64,000 nucleotides of DNA from Escherichia coli. GTDB lineage: Bacteria; Pseudomonadota; Gammaproteobacteria; Enterobacterales; Enterobacteriaceae. The translations under genes and the position numbers were made by a program. How positions within the stretch are numbered: the first letter of the stretch is position 1; each line of letters starts with the position of its first letter. The stretch spans positions 25,112-89,111 of the forward strand of contig NZ_JAATUR010000016.1 in assembly GCF_011881725.1 (NCBI RefSeq), read 5' to 3'. The notes under the pieces were generated by a model. The model had not been told where the DNA came from and made no database searches. It saw nothing but the letters and a program-made list of their open reading frames with translations. Positions 43,921 to 57,330 of this stretch are shown here, in pieces.

Positions 43921-44936
43921 TAGTTACGCCCCGCCGCTAACAGCTTGTCTAACTCGCCGCCGCTGTTGAAGTGGGTTTTCATCACTTCCGGCCATGAGCC
44001 AAATTTATCTTCCACACGAAACAGTTCGGTCTGCGGGAATTTGTCTTTCAGTTTATCCATCACTTCCGGGTTATTTACGCGGTAGTAGTAGTCGGTGATG
44101 ATGGTTTGCGCCTGCGGGCTGTAGAGCCAGTTCAGGTAATCTTTCGCCGCTTTTTCGGTGCCGTTGGCCTTCACGTTTTTATCCACCCACGCCACCGGAA
44201 ATTCCGCCAGAATATTGGTTTTCGGAATCACCACTTCAAAACCTTGCGCTTCATACTGTTTGCGGATGTTGTTCACTTCTGATTCGAAGCTGATCAGCAC
44301 ATCACCCAGGCCACGCTCGGCAAAGGTGGTGGTTGCGCCACGACCGCCGGTATCGAACACTTCGACGTTTTTCAGGAACTGGGTCATAAACTGTTCGGTT
44401 TTGGCTTTATCGCCGCCGTCGGCTTTATCTGCTGCGCCCCATGCTGCCAGGTAGGTGTAACGCGCGTTACCGGAGGTTTTCGGGTTCGGGAAAATCAACT
44501 TCACGTCGGAGCGCACGAGGTCGTTCCAGTCATGGATATTCTTCGGGTTGCCCTTACGCACCAGGAAGCCCATGGTGGAGTAGAACGGCGAGCTGTTATT
44601 CGGCAGACGCGACTGCCAGTCCGCCGGGATCAGCTTGCCTTTGTCATGCAGGATCTGCACGTCAGTCACCTGGTTATAAGTGACAACGTCGGCTTTTAAG
44701 CCCTGCAAAATCGCCAGCGCCTGTTTGGATGACCCGGCATGAGATTGTTTAATCGTCAGTTTATCGCCGCCATTATCTTTCGCCCATTGCTGTTCAAACG
44801 GGGTATTCAGGGCGGCAAACAGCTCGCGGGAGACGTCATAAGAACTGTTCAGCAGCTCCGTTGCTTGTACATGGCCTGCCAGCAGCAGAGAAGCAACCAG
44901 CGCGAGATATTTCTTTTTCAGTAAGTTAACGGCCAT
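43920..44936 (-). CDS. cysP: Periplasmic thiosulfate-binding protein CysP
   Basis: A 338-residue substrate-binding protein of the importer. It has a Sec signal peptide cut after Ala25 (GHVQA|TELL). The mature two-lobed protein has the sulfate-binding family motifs [20 protein letters not shown] and [19 protein letters not shown]. It delivers thiosulfate, and sulfate, to CysUWA. It is first in the operon, which CysB is known to activate from the upstream region. Confidence 0.97.
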   Translation of the reverse strand: MAVNLLKKKYLALVASLLLAGHVQATELLNSSYDVSRELFAALNTPFEQQWAKDNGGDKLTIKQSHAGSSKQALAILQGLKADVVTYNQVTDVQILHDKGKLIPADWQSRLPNNSSPFYSTMGFLVRKGNPKNIHDWNDLVRSDVKLIFPNPKTSGNARYTYLAAWGAADKADGGDKAKTEQFMTQFLKNVEVFDTGGRGATTTFAERGLGDVLISFESEVNNIRKQYEAQGFEVVIPKTNILAEFPVAWVDKNVKANGTEKAAKDYLNWLYSPQAQTIITDYYYRVNNPEVMDKLKDKFPQTELFRVEDKFGSWPEVMKTHFNSGGELDKLLAAGRN

Positions 44937-45239
44937 TGCGCACCCTTATAAATTAAATGACTTTCTATTAGCCATCATATTTATAACGGACGTGAAAGGA
45001 GTAACGGTTTTATATACCGTTTGGTGATTTGGAAGTTAAAAAGGGAATAAGAACTTGGTTCAACAGGCGTAATTGTTGCAGTCAGTTTGGACACGAACAG
45101 CGCGGAGAAACCGGAGCGTACACATAGTACGTGAGGATTTCGAGCACTGCCCGGGGCCAAAATGACAAATAAAATAGCCTGGTGAACGTAGTTCAAGACG
45201 AAATCCTCCCCACAAATACAGGGAGGAAACAGAGGTGAA
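44937..45239. other. cysP promoter region and structured intergenic DNA
   Basis: A 303-base region between ucpA and cysP, with no convincing gene. The part next to cysP (about 44937-45040) is AT-rich and should carry the CysB-controlled promoter. Further left, 45085-45180 contains several short palindromes (CGTACACATAGTACG, GCCCGGGGC), then a hairpin CCTCCC...GGGAGG at 45205-45228 near the ucpA stop that may terminate it. I suspect a dispersed intergenic repeat but cannot name the family. Confidence 0.5.
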
Positions 45240-46031
45240 TCAGATGCCGACGCTGACCGTCTCCGGCAGAGTGCTGCCGCCATCAATCACATTCTGTGTA
45301 CCGGTTAAATAGCTGGATTCATCCGATGCGAGGAAGGCGGCCAGTTCACCGACTTCCAGCGGATCGGCAAGGCGACGCAGCGGAATTGCTTTCGCCATTT
45401 CAGTCAGCACTGATTCCGGATCTTCCGGATTCGACTGGCGGGCAATACTTTCCGCCATTGGCGTGCGAACGTATCCAGGGCAGATTGCGTTAACGCGAAT
45501 GCCAGACTGCGCGTACTCCACCGCCAGCGATTTTGTCAGGCCAACAATCGCCGCTTTCGTTAAGGCATACGCCGTTTCACCTGGATCGGCCACCATATCG
45601 CCAGTGACCGAAGACATCATCACAATGCGGCCATCTTTACGGGCAATCATCTCCGGCAGCACCGCCTTCGTGACGTTCCATACACCTTTAATATTGATAT
45701 CAATATGGAAATCGCGATCTTCATCGCTCATATCGAGGAAACTGCCCAGACGACAAACGCCTGCGTTATTCACCAGAATATCAATGCGCCCTTCTTTTTC
45801 CTTTGCGCGCTTGATAGCTGCGGCTACCGACGCCGGGTCACGTACATCGGCAACAACCGCCGTACAGCGATGACCACGACCACACAGTTCGTCCGCCAGC
45901 TTTTCGATCTCAGGGGAGATATCCAGCAAGATTAGGTTTGCGCCATGACGTGCAAAAGTTCTGGCGATTCCTTCGCCAATTCCCTGCAATGCGCCCGTAA
46001 TCAGTGCTGTCTTGCCCGTGAGTTTACCCAT
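45240..46031 (-). CDS. ucpA: Short-chain dehydrogenase UcpA
   Basis: A 263-residue classical SDR oxidoreductase. The NAD(P)-binding motif TGALQGIGEGIA is at about 12-23, NNAG at about 88-91, the catalytic Ser is in MMSSVTGD and the Tyr/Lys pair in YALTKAA. I start it at ATG 46031 (MGKLTGK); the longer frame lacks homologous sequence. The substrate is unknown; in relatives it has been linked to furan tolerance. Its position upstream of cysP is conserved in relatives. Confidence 0.93.
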   Translation of the reverse strand: MGKLTGKTALITGALQGIGEGIARTFARHGANLILLDISPEIEKLADELCGRGHRCTAVVADVRDPASVAAAIKRAKEKEGRIDILVNNAGVCRLGSFLDMSDEDRDFHIDINIKGVWNVTKAVLPEMIARKDGRIVMMSSVTGDMVADPGETAYALTKAAIVGLTKSLAVEYAQSGIRVNAICPGYVRTPMAESIARQSNPEDPESVLTEMAKAIPLRRLADPLEVGELAAFLASDESSYLTGTQNVIDGGSTLPETVSVGI

Positions 46032-46159
46032 TTTAATGCTCTCCTTGTTAATACAGAGCGTTACACTCCATTTCCTCTGAAAATACAGGATAAACAAAAT
46101 ATTGCTGCGGATCACTTCACTAATTCAGGAAAATCTCACTCCAGTCGCTGCTTTATGCA

Positions 46160-47017
46160 TCACTTCAGGCGTTGCGTCAGCTCGCTGCTGCGCTCAATCA
46201 TTTTCAGTGACTCGACATCATTGAGTTGCACCAAACCAACAAACAGTAAATCGGTAACAGAATTTTGCGCCGTGCGGGTGGACATCGACGAGCTACGCCA
46301 TTCGGTTTCACCAGAAACGGTATCGAGCGTGAAATGCGCCAGCCGCCGCAGCGGGGAATCGGTTAATGAGGTAATGGCAATCACCGTTGCCCCCTGCTTT
46401 CGTGCCGCTTCTGCGCACAAGACAATCTCTTTTTTACTGCCGCTGTAAGAGATAGCAATTTGTACATCGCCTTTTTTCAGCGCCTGGGAAACAGTGGCTT
46501 GTACGTGCGTGTCGGCTTCGCAGGCCACACGATAGCCAATTTTCATCAGTTTGAATGAGAGATCGCGTCCGACCAGCGCCGATCCGCCCAAACCGGTTAT
46601 CTGAATAAACGGCGCTTTACTGATGACCTCAATGATTTTTTGCAGTCGCGCATAATCGAGCAACGCGCAGGTTTGCTCCAGCGCCAGCTCTTTTTCGCGA
46701 TTCAGTTTGCGGGCAATCACTTCCAGCGAATCATCACTGGTAATCGAACTGTGCAGGTGCAGCGCCGTGGCATTTGTTTTCTCCCGGCTGGCACTGTATT
46801 CGCCAATTAACGCCATACGCAGTTCAGTAAACCCTTGTGCGCCGAGTTTCTGGGCAAACTTCACAATACTCGACTGGCTGATGCCGAGCTGTTTCGCCAT
46901 ATTTCGTGAAGAAACGGATTTCAGCTCACTCACCCTGGCCAGCAGAAAGTCAGCAATTTTTTGCTCGTTCTCGGTAAATTCGCTTTCCGCATTGCGTAAT
47001 TTTGTCAGGTACAACAT
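46160..47017 (-). CDS. murR: MurNAc-6-P-responsive repressor MurR (RpiR family)
   Basis: A 285-residue RpiR-family regulator with an N-terminal helix-turn-helix (about 1-77, [20 protein letters not shown]) and a C-terminal SIS domain that binds MurNAc-6-phosphate. It represses the divergent murQP operon. I start it at ATG 47017 (MLYLTK), preceded by GGGAGTGGAAG. Confidence 0.95.
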   Translation of the reverse strand: MLYLTKLRNAESEFTENEQKIADFLLARVSELKSVSSRNMAKQLGISQSSIVKFAQKLGAQGFTELRMALIGEYSASREKTNATALHLHSSITSDDSLEVIARKLNREKELALEQTCALLDYARLQKIIEVISKAPFIQITGLGGSALVGRDLSFKLMKIGYRVACEADTHVQATVSQALKKGDVQIAISYSGSKKEIVLCAEAARKQGATVIAITSLTDSPLRRLAHFTLDTVSGETEWRSSSMSTRTAQNSVTDLLFVGLVQLNDVESLKMIERSSELTQRLK

Positions 47018-47188
47018 CTTCCACTCCCTCGCCACGTCCTGCGCGCAGCATAGCACACGCTTTTTGCGCTTTGACGCTCTTCACACTCTGCGATTTAAGA
47101 CTCAATGATTCCTTTAAAACTAGCAAATCGAGATATATGATTCCATCAATATGCAATTATTTGATTGTGAATACTAAGGTCACCACTG
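47018..47188. promoter_or_regulatory. murR/murQ divergent control region
   Basis: A 171-base region between the divergent genes, known to hold the MurR operators and a CRP-dependent promoter. Two direct ATGATTCC copies (47105-47112 and 47137-47144) flank an AT-rich core and are candidate MurR-binding elements. Confidence 0.45.
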
Positions 47189-48085
47189 ATGCAACTTGAA
47201 AAGATGATTACCGAAGGCTCGAACGCCGCCTCGGCTGAAATTGACCGCGTATCAACGCTGGAAATGTGCCGAATTATCAACGAAGAAGATAAAACCGTAC
47301 CGCTCGCCGTTGAGCGCGTACTGCCGGACATCGCAGCAGCGATCGATGTTATCCACGCCCAGGTGAGCGGCGGCGGCCGTCTGATTTATCTCGGTGCGGG
47401 GACTTCCGGTCGTCTGGGTATTCTTGATGCCAGTGAATGTCCGCCGACCTACGGCGTGAAACCGGGTCTGGTCGTTGGTTTGATTGCCGGTGGCGAATAT
47501 GCCATTCAGCATGCGGTAGAAGGCGCGGAGGACAGCCGGGAAGGCGGTGTTAACGATCTGAAGAATATCGGCTTAACCGCGCAGGATGTGGTGGTTGGCA
47601 TTGCGGCCAGCGGACGCACGCCGTATGTGATTGCCGGGCTGGAATACGCGCGCCAACTCGGTTGCCGCACGGTGGGAATTTCCTGTAATCCGGGGAGTGC
47701 CGTTTCAACCACCGCAGAGTTTGCCATTACGCCGATTGTTGGTGCCGAAGTGGTTACCGGTTCTTCGCGAATGAAAGCGGGTACGGCGCAGAAACTGGTG
47801 CTCAATATGCTCTCCACCGGACTGATGATTAAGTCAGGCAAAGTGTTCGGCAACCTGATGGTAGATGTGGTCGCCACCAACGAAAAACTGCACGTACGTC
47901 AGGTAAATATCGTCAAAAACGCCACCGGATGTAGCACGGAGCAAGCGGAAACAGCATTGATTGCCTGCGAGCGCCACTGTAAAACGGCCATTGTGATGGT
48001 GCTGAAAAATCTCGATGCCGCTGAAGCTAAAAAACGTCTGGATCAACACGACGGCTTTATTCGCAAGGCTCTGGAAAAGGAATAA
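47189..48085 (+). CDS. murQ: N-acetylmuramic acid 6-phosphate etherase
   Basis: A 298-residue SIS-domain lyase that removes D-lactate from MurNAc-6-phosphate to give GlcNAc-6-phosphate in cell-wall recycling. Conserved motifs are [43 protein letters not shown] and [13 protein letters not shown], all intact. It lies three bases before murP. Intact MurQ still serves anhydroMurNAc recycling via AnmK even if MurP is lost. Confidence 0.96.
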   Translation: MQLEKMITEGSNAASAEIDRVSTLEMCRIINEEDKTVPLAVERVLPDIAAAIDVIHAQVSGGGRLIYLGAGTSGRLGILDASECPPTYGVKPGLVVGLIAGGEYAIQHAVEGAEDSREGGVNDLKNIGLTAQDVVVGIAASGRTPYVIAGLEYARQLGCRTVGISCNPGSAVSTTAEFAITPIVGAEVVTGSSRMKAGTAQKLVLNMLSTGLMIKSGKVFGNLMVDVVATNEKLHVRQVNIVKNATGCSTEQAETALIACERHCKTAIVMVLKNLDAAEAKKRLDQHDGFIRKALEKE

Positions 48086-48088
48086 CCC

Positions 48089-49512
<1,424 letters not shown>

Positions 49513-49658
49513 GTGGTAGCTCAGAGACAAAACAGCCGATGCGCTACGCTTATCAGGCCTTCAGGTTAACTGCAATTTATTGAGTTTGAGCGTTCTTGTA
49601 AGCCGGACAAGGCATTTATGCCATATCCGGCCAGAAGCTACAGGTGCGTGAGTAAAAC
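49513..49658. repeat. REP-containing scar where yfeW is expected
   Basis: Only 146 bases separate murP from yfeX. They contain a REP palindrome GCCGGACAAGGC...ATCCGGC at 49602-49631 and a partial REP-like piece near 49537-49561. In K-12, as I recall, the ~434-codon yfeW (a penicillin-binding protein, PBP4B) occupies this interval. No yfeW remnant is recognisable. Confidence 0.75.
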
Positions 49659-50642
<984 letters not shown>

Positions 50643-50653
50643 TCAGACGCAAA

Positions 50654-51229
50654 TTAACGCCGCCAGATAATTTTACTGACTTTCCAGTTTTTCAGGGTAT
50701 CGTCCGAAGGCATTAACCCTTCCGGACCACTCCATTTCCCGCTGAACTGATAGCTAATATGTTGACTGCCTTCGGCTTTACATTCGACGGCGCGATTATC
50801 ATCACCATCAGCTTTTTGGCAATTGCCAAATGCTTTGCTGTAAAGGTCGCTAAACGGTGTACCGATTTTAACACCCGTGTCAGCTGGAATATCGCTATCC
50901 AGCACATCAATGCGGCTGATCATGCCCTGATCACCGTTAATCACCATCGCCACGTTGTCGCCTTTCATCACTTCAAAAAAGGGCACCACGTTGCCGTTCG
51001 CGGTTTTCATTCCGCTGCGCAGGCGATAATCGCCATCAAGCGCATCGGCAATCGCTTGTTCTTGCAGTGGTGTGGATGCCGTTAATTCCCCAACGCCCTG
51101 CTCGCTCACTTTGGTGGACGAACCAAACCAGTTCCACGGATTAGCGGCAGACCAGTTAACTGACGACATGGTGGAACAGCCGGTCAGCATCAACGGCATA
51201 GCGCATAACAATAAACGCAGCGATTTCAT
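50654..51229 (-). CDS. yfeY: Outer-membrane-type lipoprotein YfeY (DUF1131 family)
   Basis: A 191-residue lipoprotein with a signal peptide ending in the lipobox LTGC (Cys18), followed by Ser-Thr, which favours outer-membrane sorting. The mature part has the RpoE-regulated YfeY-type fold (GDNVAMVINGDQGMISRIDVL). It belongs to the DUF1131 family. The role is unknown; sigma-E control is reported in relatives. Confidence 0.9.
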   Translation of the reverse strand: MKSLRLLLCAMPLMLTGCSTMSSVNWSAANPWNWFGSSTKVSEQGVGELTASTPLQEQAIADALDGDYRLRSGMKTANGNVVPFFEVMKGDNVAMVINGDQGMISRIDVLDSDIPADTGVKIGTPFSDLYSKAFGNCQKADGDDNRAVECKAEGSQHISYQFSGKWSGPEGLMPSDDTLKNWKVSKIIWRR

Positions 51230-51289
51230 GTCACTTCCTTTGGTTATTCAATAACGTTGCTTGGAGTGCGAATTTGCAAAAAAGTGCCT

Positions 51290-51739
51290 TTATTCTTTCT
51301 CTTCCACAAAACAAGCGCGTAAACGTCGATTGGTCAAAAGCCAGATTAGCGCAACAATATCCGCCACCACCAGCGTTAGACCAACACCGCTTATCGATTC
51401 CCCGTTCAGCCACAACCACGGTTGCCAACAAAGCAAAATGAACTGCGCCAACAGCAACAGAAAATAGAGCACATGCCAGATACGGGGAAATATAGCCCGC
51501 CTACCACTCAGCAAAAACGCCAGCACCGCCGGAATGCCGGGAATTAACCCCAGCCAGAAATTATCGTGATCGGGATAAAACAGATTCAGCAGCGCGGTGC
51601 CCTGCTCACGCGACGCACCGGCAATGACAAACAGCACCCAGGTTCGTGCCTGAAGTAAAAGCACAAGCCAGAAGAGGAAGGGTAAACGCAGGCGTCCGTG
51701 CGCATCATAATGGACAGGATGAAACTCAGTACTCTTCAT
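51290..51739 (-). CDS. yfeZ: Inner-membrane protein YfeZ
   Basis: A small membrane protein with four hydrophobic segments, of unknown function (DUF2919). I take ATG 51739 ([12 protein letters not shown]), giving 149 residues; a TTG two codons upstream is possible. Either start lies inside the 3' end of ypeA, so translation is likely coupled. Confidence 0.87.
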
Positions 51740-52151
51740 CTTCAATCAAACGCTTACCCAGACTCAGTACATCGGCATGTTCATATCCCAGGCGCTCGTA
51801 CATTCCGAGCACCATGTCATTATCTTCCGGCACGTTGATTTGTATTTTTGGACAGCCGCGAGCAATTAGCTTTTTCTCCAGCCGATTAAGCAGCGCGTTC
51901 GCAATGCCGCGCCCGCGAAACTCCGGATGTACGCCAAGATAATAAGCAGACCCACGATGCCCGTCATAACCGCCCATTACCGTTCCCACCACTTCACCGT
52001 TCACTTCCGCGACCAGGAACAAACTGACGTCATGGTTCATCTTGCGCTCGATGTCCATTTCCGGATCGTTCCACGGACGCAGCAAGTCGCAACGCTCCCA
52101 AAGGGTGATGACCTCTTCGAAATCTTCCTGGCGAAATACGCGTATCTCCAT
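51726..52151 (-). CDS. ypeA: GNAT acetyltransferase YpeA
   Basis: A 141-residue GNAT-family acetyltransferase. The acetyl-CoA-binding motif is [18 protein letters not shown], followed by [21 protein letters not shown] start it at ATG 52151 ([10 protein letters not shown]), the family start; the extra 37 upstream codons overlap the amiA promoter region. The substrate is unknown. Confidence 0.92.
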
Positions 52152-52364
52152 GGTATTGGTTGCCTTTTTGGGGGTTAAAAGGGTGATTATGGCGTGAACG
52201 GTCGAATTAGCCAATATCTGACGAAAATCGGTTGAAAAAGTGGCATAATGAAGCGTTGTCATTTATTGAAATGAAAAGTAAAACAATTCTCACCAGCAAA
52301 CCGTCGTAACGGAATACGCGATACGATATAACATCTGGAACTTCATTATTACAACTCAGGCCGT

Positions 52365-53234
52365 ATGAGCACTTTTAAACCACTAAAAACACTCACTTCG
52401 CGCCGCCAGGTGCTGAAAGCCGGATTGGCTGCCCTGACGTTGTCAGGAATGTCACAAGCCATCGCCAAAGAAGAACCTTTAAAAACCAACAACGGACACA
52501 GTAAGCCGAAAGCCAAAAAAACCGGGGGAAAGCGGATAGTCGTTCTCGATCCAGGCCACGGCGGGATTGATACCGGAGCGATTGGCCGCAACGGCTCGAA
52601 AGAAAAACATGTGGTGCTGGCGATTGCCAAAAACGTCCGTTCCATTTTGCGCAATCATGGCATTGATGCGCGGTTGACGCGTACTGGCGATACGTTTATC
52701 CCCCTTTACGATCGCGTTGAAATCGCCCATAAACATGGTGCGGACCTGTTTATGTCAATTCATGCCGACGGTTTTACCAACCCAAAAGCTGCCGGAGCAT
52801 CGGTCTTTGCCCTCTCTAACCGTGGCGCAAGTAGCGCGATGGCGAAATACTTGTCCGAACGTGAAAACCGCGCCGATGAAGTTGCTGGTAAAAAGGCGAC
52901 TGACAGGGATCACCTATTGCAGCAAGTGCTGTTTGATCTGGTGCAAACCGATACCATTAAAAACAGTCTGACGCTCGGCTCGCATATTCTGAAAAAGATT
53001 AAGCCGGTGCATAAACTGCACAGCCGCAACACCGAACAAGCAGCATTTGTGGTGTTAAAATCGCCGTCTGTTCCTTCGGTGCTGGTGGAAACTTCGTTTA
53101 TCACCAACCCGGAAGAAGAACGGCTATTAGGCACGGCGGCGTTTCGTCAGAAAATCGCCACAGCGATTGCTGAAGGCGTGATCAGTTATTTCCACTGGTT
53201 TGACAACCAGAAAGCACATTCGAAAAAGCGGTAA
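52365..53234 (+). CDS. amiA: N-acetylmuramoyl-L-alanine amidase AmiA
   Basis: A 289-residue zinc amidase that splits septal peptidoglycan during cell separation. The N-terminus has a Tat signal (SRRQVLKAG), so it is exported folded. Zinc and catalytic residues are in place: His65 in DPGHGG, Glu80, His133 in SIHAD, and Glu242 in VETSFITN. The autoinhibitory helix region (about 150-195) that EnvC/NlpD-type activators relieve is present. hemF starts three bases after its stop. Confidence 0.96.
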   Translation: MSTFKPLKTLTSRRQVLKAGLAALTLSGMSQAIAKEEPLKTNNGHSKPKAKKTGGKRIVVLDPGHGGIDTGAIGRNGSKEKHVVLAIAKNVRSILRNHGIDARLTRTGDTFIPLYDRVEIAHKHGADLFMSIHADGFTNPKAAGASVFALSNRGASSAMAKYLSERENRADEVAGKKATDRDHLLQQVLFDLVQTDTIKNSLTLGSHILKKIKPVHKLHSRNTEQAAFVVLKSPSVPSVLVETSFITNPEEERLLGTAAFRQKIATAIAEGVISYFHWFDNQKAHSKKR

Positions 53235-54137
<903 letters not shown>

Positions 54138-54142
54138 TTTAT

Positions 54143-55195
54143 TTACCCCAACTCCTGCATTCGCTGATGCAGCGTCAGTGACGGCTTTTCCGCAAACAGT
54201 TGCTGATAATCCGTGGCGAATTGCCCCAGATGCCAGAATCCCCACTGCATGGCGGCATCTTTCACCGTAGTGCTTTGCGACCACGGACTTATCAATTCGC
54301 GGCGCACGGCATTCAGACGAATGCGTTTCAGCCACGCGTTCGGACCAATACCTAAAATAGCGTGAAACGCGTTTTGTAGCGTGCGGCGACTGACATGCAG
54401 TTGATTACACAAATCCAGCACCGTCACTGGTTCGGACATATTTTCCAGCACATATTCACGGGCGCGGAAAAGCAATCGGCGGTAACTCTGATGACTAATA
54501 CTTTCCGCCGTCACCATTGGCTGCGCTTCTTCCAGCATCGCCCCCATTGCCATCAGCAAATTGTCACCCAGCACTTTACGCACCGCAGGCTGATGCAAAT
54601 TCTCCGGGTTTTCGCAAAATGTCGCCAGCGCCTGCTGAACAAAGCCCCACAACGCGGCTTTATGCTGCTCTTTCACTTCCAGCGCCGACTGGTTACGCAA
54701 CATATGTAATACCCGATCCGGGTTATGCAGAAAGTTTGCCTGCCGGGTAATGGCATCTTCAGAAAACACCACGCCGAGAATGGTGTAATCGTCAGGCGTA
54801 CTTAATTCAAATTCAGTACCCCCAGGACGCGTGGCTATTTCTGCATTTCCCAAACATTGCGAGCCGATAAATCCCTGTTCGCCGCGCGTTGCCGGAATAC
54901 CAAACCAGAACGAGTTCGGCCAGACCAGGCATGATTGACGCAGCGCCAGACCGGTGTACTCACGGAAAACCTGAATATCATCGAGCAGAATTTCCGTAAA
55001 TTCACCATGAAACTTACCCGGATGTAGCTGATCGTAAATCTGCTGCCAGGCGGTAATCGTCAAAGCATGTTCATAGACATCCGTTGTCTGTCGTTGATGA
55101 ACATTATCCACTTCGACCTTCGGCGTGAGCTTCAGGTTTTCGGGTAAGGGTTCATGATAAAGATGGTGCAAATTGGCTGTACGGGTCTTTTTCAT
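54143..55195 (-). CDS. eutR: AraC-type ethanolamine operon activator EutR
   Basis: A 350-residue AraC-family regulator that activates the eut operon when ethanolamine and adenosylcobalamin are both present. The C-terminal HTH pair runs from about 250 ([20 protein letters not shown]) and includes [20 protein letters not shown]. The large N-terminal domain binds the effectors. It is the last gene of the operon here, 45 bases after eutK, so it is autoregulated. Confidence 0.96.
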   Translation of the reverse strand: MKKTRTANLHHLYHEPLPENLKLTPKVEVDNVHQRQTTDVYEHALTITAWQQIYDQLHPGKFHGEFTEILLDDIQVFREYTGLALRQSCLVWPNSFWFGIPATRGEQGFIGSQCLGNAEIATRPGGTEFELSTPDDYTILGVVFSEDAITRQANFLHNPDRVLHMLRNQSALEVKEQHKAALWGFVQQALATFCENPENLHQPAVRKVLGDNLLMAMGAMLEEAQPMVTAESISHQSYRRLLFRAREYVLENMSEPVTVLDLCNQLHVSRRTLQNAFHAILGIGPNAWLKRIRLNAVRRELISPWSQSTTVKDAAMQWGFWHLGQFATDYQQLFAEKPSLTLHQRMQELG

Positions 55196-55240
55196 GATGT
55201 TAATGCCGGGTGTTGTACGACACCCGGCACCTCCGACAGG

Positions 55241-55741
55241 TTAATGGGGCTTGAGACGATAACGACTACTGCGTTTACGTAACGTCCCGGCAGAAAAGAG
55301 CTGTTCGAGCGCATTTCTGGCTTTTTCCAGCGGCCAGCCAAAGTGGGCTGCCACTTCTCCGGCCGTCATTCCCTGACGTACTGATGTTAACAGCGCCAAC
55401 AACTCGTCAGCAGATTCCGCGACGATAACTGGCGCGTCGGGTTCCTTTACGGATTGCTTCGGCTGGCGGTTAAAGCCAGTAACCAGCCACTGGGTGTCAT
55501 CGTCTGGTCGACCGATTTCCTTGCGGCTGATAACACGTCCGGTACGCATCGCCGCAGCACAACCTGCGTCAAGCGCCGCACGACACGCCGCCAGATCGCC
55601 TTCCACCACCAGCGTTAAGCGACCAGGGTCAAGCACTTCGTGACTGAGCAGACGCACGTTGGCCGCTTTCAGCATGGCATCCGCCGCATCGATTGCGGCG
55701 ACCATGCCGTCCACTTCCAGCAATCCCAGTGCATTGATCAT
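55241..55741 (-). CDS. eutK: Ethanolamine microcompartment shell protein EutK
   Basis: A 166-residue minor shell protein. An N-terminal BMC domain (about 1-90, MINALGLLEVDGMVAAIDAAD) is fused by a linker to a C-terminal helix-turn-helix-like domain (TAGEVAAHFGWPLEKARNAL) thought to bind nucleic acid. I start it at ATG 55741, just after a GGAGG site. Confidence 0.94.
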   Translation of the reverse strand: MINALGLLEVDGMVAAIDAADAMLKAANVRLLSHEVLDPGRLTLVVEGDLAACRAALDAGCAAAMRTGRVISRKEIGRPDDDTQWLVTGFNRQPKQSVKEPDAPVIVAESADELLALLTSVRQGMTAGEVAAHFGWPLEKARNALEQLFSAGTLRKRSSRYRLKPH

Positions 55742-55753
55742 CAGCAACCTCCA

Positions 55754-56413
55754 TTACGCTCGCTGGATTGGGTTGCGCGCGATTTCCAGCACGGCATCAG
55801 TAAAGGCATTACAGGCCGCTTTACACGCGGCCTGACTACCGGTTAAAAATGCCGCGGAATAGTTGGTTTCTGATGGTGGCGGTACATAGGTCACCAGTTG
55901 CACGTCGGCAGATTTCAACGCTGCATCAATGCCGTAGGTCGCTTCCAGCGGCGGCGCCACCAGATACGCCATCGGATCGCCAAGCGTAATCCCGGCAGTT
56001 GATGAGAGGTAAGAACCAGTACGCGAAACTACATGTGCGAGGAATGCCGTATCTTGTGCATCATTGGCCCACTGGAACGCCGCGCCATTTTCAATATGCG
56101 CAACCATTGCATCCAGACCGGCGCGCACTTCCGCCGGGTTTGGCCCGCCCAGCATAATCAGCACTTCACCGGCAGTTGGTGACGGACCGTGTGCGGCACC
56201 TGCATACAGCGAGCGGCCATAAACAACTTCTACCATTGCCTGTTTGGTCGCTTCATCAGCGGCAATGTAAGTAACATCATCGGAGTCGGCAGAAATCAGC
56301 CCGAGGCTACGAATATGCGGAGGTAATTTCAGTTCGCGCGCAAAATCGGCGTTAACGGAGGCAATCACCCGCATGGCGGTTACCGACGGTCGAATCAAAT
56401 CTAAAGCTGGCAT
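55754..56413 (-). CDS. eutL: Ethanolamine microcompartment shell protein EutL
   Basis: A 219-residue shell protein with two circularly permuted BMC domains that forms trimers with a gated central pore. Its start is preceded by GGAGG and it follows eutC by nine bases. Known EutL crystals show an open/closed pore suited to large cofactors; that is family knowledge. Confidence 0.95.
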   Translation of the reverse strand: MPALDLIRPSVTAMRVIASVNADFARELKLPPHIRSLGLISADSDDVTYIAADEATKQAMVEVVYGRSLYAGAAHGPSPTAGEVLIMLGGPNPAEVRAGLDAMVAHIENGAAFQWANDAQDTAFLAHVVSRTGSYLSSTAGITLGDPMAYLVAPPLEATYGIDAALKSADVQLVTYVPPPSETNYSAAFLTGSQAACKAACNAFTDAVLEIARNPIQRA

Positions 56414-56422
56414 GATGCCTCC

Positions 56423-57310
56423 TTATCGGGTCATGTTGATGCCGGATGCTTTCTGCTCCAGCATACGTTTCGCCAAATCCACAATGACTGCTGCGGCCTC
56501 AACCGGCGGCGTACCGCCCTGGTGAATGTTGGAAATACAGGTTCTGTCGGCTTCAACGGTAGTTGCCACACGCGGTGAGTAAACGGCGTAGCAGGAGAGA
56601 CTTTCTGACTGCCCTAATCCCGGACGTTCGCCCACCAGCAGGATCACTACTTTCGCGCCAAGAAGTTCGCCAATCTGATCTTCAATCTTCACGCGACCAT
56701 AACGAACAAAGAACGGCGTACCGACTTTCAGCCCTGCCTGTTTCAGACCTGCCATCAGCGGCGGCAGAATTTCTTCGTAGTTCACGGTAATCGCGTCAGT
56801 CGACAAGCCATCGGAGATAACAACCTGTACATCCGGATTGGCGACACACTGCGCTTTCAACGCTTCAACCGCTTCTGCACACAGGCGGCGGCCCATGTCC
56901 GGGCGAGTGAGGTAGAGATTTTTGTCGCTAATTTCAGAGCGGACTTCCAGTAAGCCTTGCGCTTTCACCCACTCTTCCGGAACTTCTTTCAGTACGGTAT
57001 CTTTCGAACGTGAGTGATCGGCCAGGAAACGCAACAGCGCCTGGGTGCGCGGACGCGGACCGGCACGACCGGTACAGACACGGGCCACGGTACTGCGACG
57101 CAGTTCTGTTAACACATCCGCACGATGCGGATTTTCAACGCCAATCCACGCCTTCGCTTCAGCAGAACCTAAATCCAGCGCGCAACTTTCAGAGGTCACC
57201 GGTGCCGCACAGGTTGTTGTGGCGCACTTTGCTTCTGACGGCGTGGGGGCCGTTTGTCCCATTGACGCCATCACGCTGCGTACAATTTCTTCAATCTGTT
57301 TTTGATCCAT
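56423..57310 (-). CDS. eutC: Ethanolamine ammonia-lyase small subunit
   Basis: The 295-residue beta subunit, which together with EutB binds adenosylcobalamin. The N-terminal ~20 residues ([18 protein letters not shown]) form the amphipathic helix that targets cargo to the microcompartment. The cobalamin-binding C-terminal domain has [13 protein letters not shown] and [19 protein letters not shown]. It lies 20 bases after eutB. Confidence 0.96.
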   Translation of the reverse strand: MDQKQIEEIVRSVMASMGQTAPTPSEAKCATTTCAAPVTSESCALDLGSAEAKAWIGVENPHRADVLTELRRSTVARVCTGRAGPRPRTQALLRFLADHSRSKDTVLKEVPEEWVKAQGLLEVRSEISDKNLYLTRPDMGRRLCAEAVEALKAQCVANPDVQVVISDGLSTDAITVNYEEILPPLMAGLKQAGLKVGTPFFVRYGRVKIEDQIGELLGAKVVILLVGERPGLGQSESLSCYAVYSPRVATTVEADRTCISNIHQGGTPPVEAAAVIVDLAKRMLEQKASGINMTR

Positions 57311-57330
57311 GATGTGTTATCTCCGCGTCA

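Noticed and set aside
44981..45286. A 101-codon open frame between ucpA and cysP
   Set aside because: It spans the cysP promoter region and the ucpA 3' end, has no convincing ribosome site and no recognisable domain.
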